Origin: JADJVL01 sp039812765
GTDB taxonomy: Bacteria; Acidobacteriota; Holophagae; Holophagales; Holophagaceae
Reading direction: 5' to 3'
NCBI GenBank assembly: GCA_039812765.1
Contig: JBDIBF010000007.1
Coordinates: 3,722 to 67,721 of the forward strand
DNA: 64,000 nucleotides
Position numbers and translations under genes: made by a program. Below, piece after piece: positions 44,401 to 53,123 of the stretch; the stretch's first letter is position 1, and every line of letters starts with the position of its first letter. The notes under the pieces are model-generated. The model made no database searches. It worked only from the letters and a program-made list of their open reading frames with translations, and was not told the origin of the DNA.

Positions 44401-45402
44401 ATGACGATCCGGCGCCTCCTCCTGCCCGCCCTGCTCCTTCTCCCCGCGCCCCTGCTCATGGGTGGGCCACTGCCGGGGGAGGTCCGGGAGGAGGTGCTGG
44501 TCATCGTCAACGCCCACATCATCACTCGCCGCCAGTTCCAGCAGGCCGTGGAGCAGGAGCATGCGGCGCTGTACCGCCAGTTCTCCGGCAAGGAGCTGGA
44601 CGCCAAGCTCAAGGAGGCCCGCGAGAAGACCCTCCAGGGGATGGTCGACGCCTTCCTGGTGCAGGACAAGGCGGACGACCTGGGGATCCGCGTCCCCGAC
44701 GACTACCTGAAGAACGTCATCGAGGACATCAAGAAGCAGAACAACCTGCCCACCGACGCCGACCTCGAGCGCGCCCTGCGCGGTTCCATGGGCATCGGCC
44801 TGGCCGAGTACACCCGGCGCCAGAAGCAGGGGATCCTGCAGCAGGAGGTCCTGCGGCGCGAGGTCTTCTCCAAGGTCGCCATCGAGGACCAGGAGCTCCG
44901 CGCCTACTACGAGGACCACAAGGACGAGTTCAAGGTCCCCAGCCGGCTGCGCATCCGAGAGCTGGTGATCACGAAGGGGGCGACCCCCGCGGAACAGGAG
45001 GCCGCGAAGGCCAAGGTGGCCCTGGTGAAGGCCTCCCTCGCGAAGGGCGCCGGCTTCGAGGCCCTCGTACGGGAACACTCCGAGGGCATCAGCCGCACCA
45101 CCGGAGGAGACCTGGGCTGGATGGAGAAGGGCCTGCTGAGGCCCGACCTCGAGAAGGCCGCCCTCGCCCTCCAGCCGGGCCAGACCGCCGGCCCCCTGGA
45201 ATCCGACCGGGACTTCAGCTTCGTCCAGCTCGTCGAGGCGCAGATCGACGGCGCGCGGCCCTTCGCCGAGGTGAAGGACAAGATCATGGAGAAGCTCCAG
45301 GAACCCAAGGCGCAGAACGCCATCGAGCAGTACATGCAGTCGCTGCGGGTCCGCGCCAACATCCGCTACCAGGTGGCGAAGGACAGGATCCTGCAGGGCT
45401 AG
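44401..45402 (+). CDS. SurA-like peptidyl-prolyl isomerase
   Basis: Second exported foldase (333 residues) with signal peptide MTIRRLLLPALLLLPAPLL. The N-terminal chaperone region (EEVLVIVNAHIITRRQFQQ ... LQGMVDAFLVQDKADDLGI) is SurA-like, and a single parvulin domain follows (LRIRELVITKG ... GDLGWMEKGLLRPDLEKAALALQPGQ). It starts 13 bases after its neighbour and likely helps outer membrane protein assembly. It resembles SurA more than PrsA by the N-terminal domain, but has one rather than two parvulin repeats. Confidence 0.88.
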   Translation: MTIRRLLLPALLLLPAPLLMGGPLPGEVREEVLVIVNAHIITRRQFQQAVEQEHAALYRQFSGKELDAKLKEAREKTLQGMVDAFLVQDKADDLGIRVPDDYLKNVIEDIKKQNNLPTDADLERALRGSMGIGLAEYTRRQKQGILQQEVLRREVFSKVAIEDQELRAYYEDHKDEFKVPSRLRIRELVITKGATPAEQEAAKAKVALVKASLAKGAGFEALVREHSEGISRTTGGDLGWMEKGLLRPDLEKAALALQPGQTAGPLESDRDFSFVQLVEAQIDGARPFAEVKDKIMEKLQEPKAQNAIEQYMQSLRVRANIRYQVAKDRILQG

Positions 45403-45420
45403 GCCGGCAAGGAGTGCCCC

Positions 45421-45738
45421 GTGCGCCTCGACGCGTTCCTGAAGAAGACCCACCTGCTCAAGCGCCGTGAGCTTGCCCGGGACCTGTGCGACGCGGGGAT
45501 GGTGCGGGTGAACGGGACCCCGAAGAAGGCCTCCTGGGAGGTCAGCGCCGGCGACGAGCTGCAGTTCCCGGTCTACAACCGGATGCTGCGGGTGCGCGTG
45601 CTGGGGATGCCGGAGGGCAACGTCCCCAAGGCGGAGCAGTGGTCCTTCGTGGAGCTGCTGGAGGAGCGGAAGCTGCTCGTGGACGACGGCTGGGAGGAGC
45701 CCCCCTTCGGCGTGGCCAAGAAGCCGCTGGACCACTGA
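45421..45738 (+). CDS. S4 domain RNA-binding protein
   Basis: Small basic protein of 105 residues with one S4 domain (MRLDAFLKKTHLLKRRELARDLCDAG ... VRVNGTPKKASWEV..GDELQF), as in Hsp15 and RqcP, which act on ribosomal RNA in stalled large subunits. Which of these roles applies is not evident. The GTG start is 18 bases after the SurA-like gene, and a TAGGCCGGCAAGGAG site precedes it. Confidence 0.85.
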   Translation: MRLDAFLKKTHLLKRRELARDLCDAGMVRVNGTPKKASWEVSAGDELQFPVYNRMLRVRVLGMPEGNVPKAEQWSFVELLEERKLLVDDGWEEPPFGVAKKPLDH

Positions 45739-45763
45739 CGCCCGCCCGGACCGGAAGCCCCCC

Positions 45764-46753
45764 ATGCCCGACCAGCCCACGCTGAAGTCCCTCAAGGAGG
45801 GCGAGGCCTTCGCCGGCCACCTCCTGGCCCAGGAGGCCGCCTGGCGCACCAGCGCCAAGGGGAGCGAGTACCTCGAGCTGCGCCTCGCGGACGCGAGCGG
45901 CGACCTCAAGGCCTTCCTCTGGGACGTCCGCGCGGTGGAGGGCGACCCCGGCCGCGTGGTCCCCGACGCCTTCCTCTGGGTGAAGGGCGCGGCCAGCGCC
46001 TACAACGGACGGCTGCAGCTGCGTCTCGACAAGGTGCGCCCCGCCGCGGACGCGGAGGTCGGCGACCTGGGGCGCTTCTTCCCCGTGAGCGCGCGGCCGG
46101 TGGCGGAGATGCTCGCCGAGCTGGACGCCCTCCTCGCCTCCGTGCGGGACCCGTGGATCGCCCGCCTGCTCTCGGCCCTCTTCCAGGAGGACGCCGCGCT
46201 TCGCGCGGCCTTCGCGAAGGCGCCGGCGGCCAAGTCGATGCACCACGTGCGCCTGGGCGGCCTGCTGGAGCACACCCTCTCGGTGGCGGCCATGGCCGAG
46301 CGCGCCTGCGGGCACTACCGGCACCTCAACCGCGACCTCGTCCTCGCCGGGGTGCTCCTCCACGATCTGGGGAAGACCGCGGAGCTCAGCTACGACCGGG
46401 CCTTCGGCTACACCGACGCCGGGAACCTGCTGGGCCACATCACCCTGGAGGCGCAGTGGATCCAGCGGGCCGCCGAGGGGATCCCGGGCTTCCCCGACGA
46501 GCTCCGCATGCAGATCCTGCACATCGTGCTGAGCCACCACGGCCGCCTGGAGTACGGCTCCCCCGTGGTTCCCAAGATCCCTGAAGCGCTCCTGGTGCAC
46601 ATGCTGGACGACCTGGATGGGAAGCTGGACGCCATGGACCGGGCCAGGGCCGAGGCGGGGGGTTCACGGTGGAGCCCCTACAGCCGCGCCCTCGACCGCA
46701 TGGTCTACGCCGGCGGGTGGGCGCCGGTTCCCGGCGACGCGTCCCCAGGCTGA
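45764..46753 (+). CDS. YhaM-like 3'-5' exoribonuclease (OB-fold plus HD domain)
   Basis: Protein of 329 residues with an N-terminal OB-fold nucleic-acid-binding domain (about 10-95) and a C-terminal HD phosphohydrolase domain carrying HTLSVAAMAERA, LLHDLGKTAEL and the later HHGRLEYGSP. This order is that of YhaM/CBF1 3'-5' exonucleases of RNA and DNA, better known from Firmicutes. It belongs to the foldase-S4 gene row. The enzymatic assignment rests on domain order only. Confidence 0.82.
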   Translation: MPDQPTLKSLKEGEAFAGHLLAQEAAWRTSAKGSEYLELRLADASGDLKAFLWDVRAVEGDPGRVVPDAFLWVKGAASAYNGRLQLRLDKVRPAADAEVGDLGRFFPVSARPVAEMLAELDALLASVRDPWIARLLSALFQEDAALRAAFAKAPAAKSMHHVRLGGLLEHTLSVAAMAERACGHYRHLNRDLVLAGVLLHDLGKTAELSYDRAFGYTDAGNLLGHITLEAQWIQRAAEGIPGFPDELRMQILHIVLSHHGRLEYGSPVVPKIPEALLVHMLDDLDGKLDAMDRARAEAGGSRWSPYSRALDRMVYAGGWAPVPGDASPG

Positions 46754-46769
46754 ATCCGGGGCCAGGCCC

Positions 46770-48146
46770 TCAGACCATCGCCATCCAGCTCCCGGTCTCG
46801 GTGGGCCGGGGCGCTTCGGGCAGGTCGCTCTCCTTGAACATGAAGTGCACGCTGTTCCAGGAGGCGCAGCTCTCGCACCGGTCCACGTAGTCGGCACTGC
46901 GGTGGCCGCAGACGCTGCACTCGAAACGCAGCTTCAGGACGCCGAGGTTGCGCAGGAGCTGGCGGTACTCGTTCATGGCCTGGTCGTTCCGGCCGCGCCG
47001 GGCGTGGATCTTGGCCATGAAGAAGTAGAGGATCGGCGAGAAGACCACCTGGCTGCGCACCTCCTGGAACTGGTCCAGGGCGCGGTCGAGGATCTCAAGG
47101 CGGTAGAGCATCTTGCCCAGGAAGAACTTGGCGGTGGTGGCGTGCTCGCTGGTGGCGGCCACCCGCTCCAGGACCGCCAGCCCGTCATCTGGGCGGCCGA
47201 GCTGAATGAAATAGTCCTCGATCTCCTGGAGGAATGTCCCCTCCCCGGACTTCCGGAAGCCCTCGAGCCAGATCTCCACGCCCTGCTGCTCCTGGTCCTG
47301 GAGCACCATGCAGCGCCCGAGGGCGAGCTGAGCGGGGAGGAAGCCGGGATCCTCCTTGAGCACCTGCTGGAAGGCCTGGGCGGCCTCCTTGTACTGGTCG
47401 GCCTCGACCTTCGAGAGGCCGACCTGGTAGAGCAGGGCCGAGCCCTGGGCCTTCTCGCCGGTGCCCATCTCCTGGCTGAAATGCTGGTTGAGCTTGCGAT
47501 GGGCCTCCAGCGCCTCCTCCCAGCGCTGGGCGTCGGTGTGCAGGGCGCGCAGGCGCCGCCAGGCGCGGAGCGCCTGCTTGGGCTTGTCCGAGGCGATCTT
47601 CTTCAGCACCGTCACGGCCGCGTCGGAGGCCCGGTTGGCCAGCAGGGCCTCCGCCAGGAGGTAGCGGGCCTCGAGGTTCTCGGGCCTGGCGAGGCACCAG
47701 GCCTCCAGGTGCTTCACGGCCCCGTCGGTGTCGCCGGTCTTGAGGAGCACCTCGCCGAGCAGGATGTTGGCGCCCTGGTGGTCGCCCCGCTCCTCGAGCA
47801 CGGAGTCCAGCACGCCTTTGGCCTCCGCGTAGAGGCCGTGGCTCATCAGCTCCCGGGCCTCGGCCATGTGGTTGCTCACGCGCCGTCCCACCCGCGTGGC
47901 GGCGGAGGCGTTGAGGCCCGAGACCATGCCCTGAACCGCCACCCAGGCGTTGTAGATGAGGTTCACGAGGAACCCGATCATCACCGAGCAGAGGACCAGC
48001 ACCCAGACCCGCATGTGCCGGTCCCCGTAAAGGACCAGCTCCTTGTTCAGGAGGTCGTAGTTCGTGAGGTAGACCCCCCCCAGCAGCCAGAGGACGGCCA
48101 CCATCAGCAGGAACGCGAGGAAGTTGACGAGCTTGATGCCGGGCAT
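46770..48146 (-). CDS. LapA-LapB fusion: two membrane helices, TPRs and rubredoxin-like zinc domain
   Basis: A 458-residue inner membrane protein. Residues 5-28 and 46-68 are two membrane helices with the pattern of LapA (DUF1049); a long TPR region (about 95-400) and a C-terminal rubredoxin-like metal site with Cys410, Cys413, Cys424 and Cys427 (CSVCG...CESC) match LapB/YciM. LapB controls LPS synthesis by delivering LpxC to FtsH. In E. coli lapA and lapB are separate adjacent genes; here they appear as one polypeptide. It converges with the YhaM-like gene and follows the uracil-DNA glycosylase gene on the same strand. Confidence 0.82.
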   Translation of the reverse strand: MPGIKLVNFLAFLLMVAVLWLLGGVYLTNYDLLNKELVLYGDRHMRVWVLVLCSVMIGFLVNLIYNAWVAVQGMVSGLNASAATRVGRRVSNHMAEARELMSHGLYAEAKGVLDSVLEERGDHQGANILLGEVLLKTGDTDGAVKHLEAWCLARPENLEARYLLAEALLANRASDAAVTVLKKIASDKPKQALRAWRRLRALHTDAQRWEEALEAHRKLNQHFSQEMGTGEKAQGSALLYQVGLSKVEADQYKEAAQAFQQVLKEDPGFLPAQLALGRCMVLQDQEQQGVEIWLEGFRKSGEGTFLQEIEDYFIQLGRPDDGLAVLERVAATSEHATTAKFFLGKMLYRLEILDRALDQFQEVRSQVVFSPILYFFMAKIHARRGRNDQAMNEYRQLLRNLGVLKLRFECSVCGHRSADYVDRCESCASWNSVHFMFKESDLPEAPRPTETGSWMAMV

Positions 48147-48172
48147 GGGGACTCCGGAGGGCTAGAGGCAGT

Positions 48173-49027
48173 CTAGCCGGGCTCCGCCCCCGGGCTCAGG
48201 CGCCCCGGCCCCTCGAGCCAGGCCTTGGCGGCCTTCAGGTCCTCCCACACGGCCTTGCGGACCTCCGGGGTGTACTGCCGCAGGACGTAGGCGGGGTGGA
48301 AGGTGGGCATCACGGGGATCTCCCGGTCCCCGACCTTTACCCGCCGCCACTGGCCGCGGACCCGCGTGATCCCGGCACCCTCGCCCACCAGTTCCCGCAG
48401 GGGCGTGGCGCCGAGGGTGACGATCACGCTGGGCGCGATGAGTTCGATCTGGCGGCGCAGGTAGCCGAGGCAGGCGGCGGCCTCGGGCCCCGTGGGCACC
48501 CGGTTGTCGGGGGGGCGGCACTTCACGACGTTGGCGATGTAGACCTGGTCCCGGGCGAGGCCGATGGCGCCGATCATCCGGTCCAGCAGCTCCCCGGCCT
48601 TGCCCACGAAGGGCCGGCCCTGGAGGTCCTCGTCACGGCCGGGCCCCTCGCCCACGAACATGAGCCGGGCCTTCGGGTCCCCTTCGCCGAACACGAACCT
48701 CAGGCGGCCCGGGCCCAGGGGGCAGGCCAGGCAGCCCTTGATGCGGTCCTCCAGTTCGGCCAGGGTGGCCGCGGAGGCCACGAGCCCGGGGGCGGGGCAG
48801 GCCGAAGGATCCGCGGGCGGGGCGTAGGGGCCGGCCATGGCGCCCACTGAGACCTTCGCCGGCGGTTCCGCGGCGGCCGCGCCCCGGGCCCGCGACCGGG
48901 GGGCGGCCGCAGGTTCCGGGGCCGGAGTCGCCACCGGGGCGGAGGCCGCGGAGCGGGGCTCTGGCACGAGGCCCATCACCCCCAAGTCCCGGAGGGTTTC
49001 GCGCCAGGCCTGCCGCGGGTCGTCCAT
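48173..49027 (-). CDS. family 4 uracil-DNA glycosylase (4Fe-4S)
   Basis: Removes uracil from DNA. The core (about residues 90-280) has the four iron-sulfur cysteines C99-x2-C102 and C170-x15-C186, the GEGPGRDEDLQGRPFVGKAG catalytic region, NVVKCRPPDNR and the FHPAYVLR motif. The first 90 residues form an Ala/Pro-rich flexible tail not found in all members. The gene lies divergent from the sigma factor gene. Confidence 0.92.
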   Translation of the reverse strand: MDDPRQAWRETLRDLGVMGLVPEPRSAASAPVATPAPEPAAAPRSRARGAAAAEPPAKVSVGAMAGPYAPPADPSACPAPGLVASAATLAELEDRIKGCLACPLGPGRLRFVFGEGDPKARLMFVGEGPGRDEDLQGRPFVGKAGELLDRMIGAIGLARDQVYIANVVKCRPPDNRVPTGPEAAACLGYLRRQIELIAPSVIVTLGATPLRELVGEGAGITRVRGQWRRVKVGDREIPVMPTFHPAYVLRQYTPEVRKAVWEDLKAAKAWLEGPGRLSPGAEPG

Positions 49028-49089
49028 TGACCTAGACTAATGGGGAACCTTCCCCCGCGCCCGGGCATCCCAGGTGCGACGAGGCACGC

Positions 49090-49608
49090 ATGCAGCCCCC
49101 GAGTTCCTTGGAAACAACCCCTTTCGGCGCCCCGGCGGACTTCCACGCCGCCTTCGCGGAGCTTTATCCGCGCCTGGTGAGCTACGCCCGCCGTTACGGG
49201 GCCGTCTACCCCGAGGACATCGCCCAGGAGGCCTTCGTCATCCTGATGCAGCGCGAGGTCCCCCCGGAGCACCCGACGGCCTTCGTGTACGGCACCGTGC
49301 GGACCCTGGCCCTCACCGAGCGCCGGCCCATGAAGAACCAGAACCTGAGCCTGGAATCCGTGATGGAGCCGGGACGGGGGGCCGATGCGGACGACGCCAT
49401 GCTCAACCGGGAGGTGCGGGAGCGCATGCAGCTCCTGTCCCCCACCTTCCGGGAGGCCCTCTGGCTCTTCGTCGTGGAAGGCCTCTCCATCAAGGAAATC
49501 GCCGAGATCCTCTCCATCCCCGAAGCCACCGTGAAGACCCGAATCCACCGCGCCAAACTGCAGCTCCGCGACCAGATCAACCCCGGAGGCGTCCATGCCC
49601 TGGCCTGA
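49090..49608 (+). CDS. ECF-type RNA polymerase sigma factor
   Basis: A 172-residue sigma factor with region 2 (ELYPRLVSYARRYGAVYPEDIAQEAFVIL) and region 4 helix-turn-helix (LSIKEIAEILSIPEATVKTRIHRAKLQLRD). The TAGACT box at 49033 may be its -10. The following gene overlaps its end by 14 bases and encodes a membrane protein, the usual place of an anti-sigma factor. Target genes cannot be read from the window. Confidence 0.88.
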   Translation: MQPPSSLETTPFGAPADFHAAFAELYPRLVSYARRYGAVYPEDIAQEAFVILMQREVPPEHPTAFVYGTVRTLALTERRPMKNQNLSLESVMEPGRGADADDAMLNREVRERMQLLSPTFREALWLFVVEGLSIKEIAEILSIPEATVKTRIHRAKLQLRDQINPGGVHALA

Positions 49609-50173
49609 ACCCGTCCGCCGCTTCGAGTCCCCCGAGGACAAGGAGCTCCGGGCCGAGCTCGCCGAGCTCCTCGGTCACCGTCCTGTCCAGGGCGCCGGTA
49701 CGGCCAATTACTTCGGCGCCAAGCCGACGCCTGAGATCGTCGCCCTGGCGGAGAAGCTCCGGCTTGAAGCCCAGCGCCGCCGCAACACCTCCCGGCGCCG
49801 TCCGGGCTGGATGCTCCTCGCCGCCGGCCTGCCCATCGCCCTGGCCCTGACGGGCCTGGGCTCCTGGGGCCTCCACCAGCAGCGCAAGGCCGAGGCCGCC
49901 GCCGCCGCCGTCCGGCAGATGGAGGAGCGGGTGCGCCACGCCAAGGAGGCCTCCGAGGCCGAGATCCAGCGCAGCCGCGAGCACGGGCTCCAGCAGGGCG
50001 GTTCCCTGCAGCTGGCCGTCGCCCCTGAAACCGGCAAACCCGCCACCGAGGCCGAGGCCAAGGCGAACCGCAAGGGCCGGAAGAAGCTCGACCCCTATCC
50101 GGTCATCCCCGTGGAGCGCGGCGTCGTGCCCTCCCCCGCCGGGACCACCCAGGTGAAGGCTCCCCAGCGCTGA
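49595..50173 (+). CDS. single-pass membrane protein, putative regulator of the sigma factor
   Basis: A 192-residue protein with a soluble N-terminal part (1-70), one membrane helix (about 72-92, WMLLAAGLPIALALTGLGSW), an Ala/Glu-rich coiled-coil stretch (100-130) and a Lys/Pro-rich tail. No zinc-binding anti-sigma motif (HxxxCxxC) is present. Its overlap with the sigma gene and its topology fit an anti-sigma role, but this is inferred only from context. Confidence 0.6.
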   Translation: MPWPEPVRRFESPEDKELRAELAELLGHRPVQGAGTANYFGAKPTPEIVALAEKLRLEAQRRRNTSRRRPGWMLLAAGLPIALALTGLGSWGLHQQRKAEAAAAAVRQMEERVRHAKEASEAEIQRSREHGLQQGGSLQLAVAPETGKPATEAEAKANRKGRKKLDPYPVIPVERGVVPSPAGTTQVKAPQR

Positions 50174-50180
50174 AGCACCT

Positions 50181-50227
50181 CCCCCCCATGAACAAGGCCG
50201 GCATCGCCGGCCTTGTTCATGGGGGGG
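50181..50227. terminator. bidirectional terminator
   Basis: Perfect 22-base stem (50181-50202 with 50206-50227) and an ATC loop; the outer seven pairs are all C/G. It separates two converging transcripts. Confidence 0.88.
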
Positions 50228-50234
50228 GGCGCTC

Positions 50235-52157
50235 TCAACCCGCGGCGCTGTGGGCCCCTGGGGTCCAGCCCCGCTCGTTCAGCAGCCGCACGCCCTGGAT
50301 GCGGGAGAGGCGGAAGGCCATCTCCTCCTGGTGGAGGTGGCAGAAGGCGTGGAGGTGGTCGCCTTCGACGTCCCGGGGCGTGACCCGCCGCAGCTGGGTG
50401 CGGTGCGCCGCCGGAGGCAGGTAGGTGAGTTCGACCATCAGGGTGTGGGCCCCGGCGTACTCCAGGATGCGCTGGGTCTCCTCGGGGCCCTGGGCGGCGC
50501 CGAGGTGCAGCATGGGGATGCGCTTCTGGATCTCCTGGTAGAGGTTGGCGTCCTCGTCGTGGAGCTTCTGCAGGGCGGCCCGGACCATGGTCCGCACCGG
50601 TTCCAGGTGGTGGTCCATGCCCTTCTCGTCCACGAAGGCCAGGGCCGCCAGGGCCCAGAGATAGAGGTCCTCGTCGCCGTCCAGGCTCACCGGGAGGAAG
50701 CGGGCCGGCTTGGGGAGGAAGCCGGCGGCCTTCAGGAGGGCGAAGGCGTTGCCCTGGCCCCGCACCTCCATCACGGTGTCGGAGATCGGCGTCAGGCGGA
50801 GCTGGGCCAGCTCGGGCCGCAGCCGTAGTTCGTCCGCGAGGTGGGCCGTGCGGGCCCGCACCAGCCGGGCGCCCTGCTCAACCTCGACCTCGCCCACGCG
50901 GGCGGCCAGGTCCTCGAAGAGCTGGACCAGGGGCTGGGGCAGCGGCCCCGTGGCCCGGTCGCTGAGGCGGTGGCGAAGGTCGTCCAGGCCCACGCCCATG
51001 TCCAGGGCGCGCACCAGGGTGTCCTGGCCGACGCGGAAGGTGGCCATGGTGTCCAGGGCCTCGATCTCGGCCACCTGGGCGAGCTGGAGCAGGCGGTGCG
51101 GGTTCTGCAGGAGGGGCGTGAGGACCTCGAGGTTGGGCTGGATCACGAGGGGCGCCTCGACGTCCATGGGCCGCCAGTGCGCCTCCGTGCCCGCGTGGTC
51201 CCGCAGCAGGTACTCGTGGGCCAGGGCCTCGCCGTGGGGGGTCAGGGCCAGGTGGCGGCCCGCCGGATCCATGGCGACGAGGCCCATGCGCTTCAGGAAG
51301 GGGAGAAAGACCTCGGCGGTGCGCGCCTCGTCCAGCGTGTGCAGGGTCTTCAGGAAGGCGAGGAAGGGCTGGACGGTCAGCGTCTGCCCCCGGCGTTCCA
51401 GCAGGTGCTGCATGAGGAAGTGCCGGTCCTCCGCCGGTGGCATGCCCCAGGCCTTCAGGTCGTGCTCCAGGAGGGAGGCGAAGGCCCGTTCCGCGACCCA
51501 GCGGGGCGGGTGGGCGAGGACCGCCGGGAGCAGGGTGTCCACGCGACCCTCACGGCTCCACAGCAGGCCGAGACGATGCAGCAGGGTGAAGAGCAGGGTG
51601 GCGTCCTGGTCCTCGTGGAGCAGGGCGTTCCGGTGAAGGAGCTGGTTCAGCTCCTTCTTGGCGGGAAGCCCGCCCTTGAGGACCCGGATGCCCCCGACGC
51701 AGCGGAGGAGGACGGAGGTGAGCGCCAGTGAGAAGCCGAAGGGCTGAGGCTCGGGCAGGGCCACGTCGCCGGCTTCCTGGAAGGTCAACGCGCCTTCGTC
51801 GAAGTCCTCGAGGGCGTCGGCGACCCGGGGGGGCACCACGAGGCCGTGCTCCAGCCGCCCGTCCCGGGGCAGGGCGAGGCCGAGGTCCATGAGCTCCTGG
51901 GCTAGGACGGCCTCTGGCTGGGCCCCTTCGGCGGCCAGGTGCTTGAGGGCGAGGAGGGCCGGGCTCTCCAGGTCCGCCAGGACGTCCGTGAGGTGCCGGT
52001 TGTCCTCCAGGTGGAAGGCCATGGTCTTGAGCAGGCGCTTCCGGCCCTCGGGCCCGTCCTCCCACCGGGTGGGGATGGGGAGGCGACGGCGTTCACAGAT
52101 GCGCTGGAGCTGTTCGTCAGTGCAGGTGGTGAGCAGCTGGAAGTGCGAGTTCGCCAT
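50235..52157 (-). CDS. helicase-associated protein with C-terminal WYL-like domain
   Basis: A 640-residue protein without signal peptide or Walker motifs. The middle (around residues 370-520) has PLVIQPNLEVLTPLLQNPHR and LDTMATFRVGQDTLVRALDMG, which resemble the helicase C-terminal-like domain of XPB-associated bacterial proteins. The C-terminal 60 residues follow the WYL pattern (ELTYLPP ... LRRVTPRDVEGDHLHAFCHLH ... FRLSRIQGVRLL), which binds nucleic acid or ligands. In many genomes such a protein sits beside an XPB helicase; here the XPB gene is 4.5 kb away. ATG 52157 follows GAGG; upstream ATGs add unrelated residues. Confidence 0.7.
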   Translation of the reverse strand: MANSHFQLLTTCTDEQLQRICERRRLPIPTRWEDGPEGRKRLLKTMAFHLEDNRHLTDVLADLESPALLALKHLAAEGAQPEAVLAQELMDLGLALPRDGRLEHGLVVPPRVADALEDFDEGALTFQEAGDVALPEPQPFGFSLALTSVLLRCVGGIRVLKGGLPAKKELNQLLHRNALLHEDQDATLLFTLLHRLGLLWSREGRVDTLLPAVLAHPPRWVAERAFASLLEHDLKAWGMPPAEDRHFLMQHLLERRGQTLTVQPFLAFLKTLHTLDEARTAEVFLPFLKRMGLVAMDPAGRHLALTPHGEALAHEYLLRDHAGTEAHWRPMDVEAPLVIQPNLEVLTPLLQNPHRLLQLAQVAEIEALDTMATFRVGQDTLVRALDMGVGLDDLRHRLSDRATGPLPQPLVQLFEDLAARVGEVEVEQGARLVRARTAHLADELRLRPELAQLRLTPISDTVMEVRGQGNAFALLKAAGFLPKPARFLPVSLDGDEDLYLWALAALAFVDEKGMDHHLEPVRTMVRAALQKLHDEDANLYQEIQKRIPMLHLGAAQGPEETQRILEYAGAHTLMVELTYLPPAAHRTQLRRVTPRDVEGDHLHAFCHLHQEEMAFRLSRIQGVRLLNERGWTPGAHSAAG

Positions 52158-52295
52158 GGAACCTCGGGGAAGGCAGGACCCTCCAGCTTCCCACGAAAAC
52201 GCTCCGCGGGCACGCCCGAGTTCCAAGGGGCACGGTGGCAGGGCCCGCGGAGGCAGGCCCTGGGGCGGGCATCCGGGTCGGCCGTTCTCCGGGCG

Positions 52296-53111
52296 CTACT
52301 GGGCGTTCAGCGTGCCGACGGAGATGGCGATCGTCGTGGCGGCGCCGGAGGCGGGCAAGACCACGGCCTTGTTGGTCACGGCGGCGAAGGTCACCGCGCC
52401 GAGGGCGGGGTTGCCCTTGAGGTCCAGGGCCACCCGGGCCAGGGGGGTCCCGGCGGTGAAGGTCACCGCGGGCACCGCGCTGCCCTTCTGGTAGACGCCG
52501 GCCTGGAGGGTGTCGCCATTGGCCTTGGCCTTGAGGAGCTGGGTGCCGCTCCCCAGGTTGAACGCGTTGTTCTGCACCAGTTCGGCGTCGGAGGCGGCGA
52601 CCTTGGTCCAGGTGACCTTGGTGGTGTCGGCGCTCAGGTAGAAGCCGACGCCGCGGCCGGTGTCGCCGGTGGTGCAGACCAGGTCCAGCACCAGGTGCGT
52701 GGCGGTGGAGAGGCCGGCGTTCCGGACCAGGCGGTAGGCGCCGGTGGCGGGGTCGGTGTAGCCCAGGGCGCCCGCGGTGCGGGTGAAGGTGGGGGAGGCC
52801 GTGGTCCCGCCGGGCGTGGTGACGCTGATGGGGCCCGCCGTCGCGCCCGCGGGCACCACCGCCGCGATGGAGGAGGCGGAGGCGGAGAAGGAGGCCGCCG
52901 GGGTGCCGTTGAAGCTGACCGCGGTGGCCCCGCCGAGGTTGGCGCCGGAGATGGTCACGGTCGAGCCCGCGGGCCCGCTGGCGGGGGTGATGCCCGAGAT
53001 GGTCGGCGCGGGTGTCGGCGTGGTTCCGCCCCCGTTGCCGCCACCCCCGCCGCCACAGGCGAGGAGGAGGACGATCGAGGCGCCGGTGAGGATTCGCAGT
53101 GAGTTCGTCAT
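52296..53111 (-). CDS. lipoprotein with IPT/TIG domain and cohesin-like domain
   Basis: Exported lipoprotein of 271 residues with lipobox LLLAC followed by a glycine tether. Residues about 37-110 are an IPT/TIG immunoglobulin-like domain (ISGITPASGPAGSTVTISGANLGG ... VSFNGTPAASFS). The remaining 150 residues form a strand-rich domain (THLVLDLVCTTGDTGRGVGF ... TPLARVALDLKGNPALGAVTF) with the general pattern of cohesin domains; this is a weak, eye-based call. It starts 12 bases after the BNR gene, whose end is dockerin-like, so the two may be a cell-surface pair. Confidence 0.65.
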   Translation of the reverse strand: MTNSLRILTGASIVLLLACGGGGGGNGGGTTPTPAPTISGITPASGPAGSTVTISGANLGGATAVSFNGTPAASFSASASSIAAVVPAGATAGPISVTTPGGTTASPTFTRTAGALGYTDPATGAYRLVRNAGLSTATHLVLDLVCTTGDTGRGVGFYLSADTTKVTWTKVAASDAELVQNNAFNLGSGTQLLKAKANGDTLQAGVYQKGSAVPAVTFTAGTPLARVALDLKGNPALGAVTFAAVTNKAVVLPASGAATTIAISVGTLNAQ

Positions 53112-53123
53112 GGTCGCCTCGAC

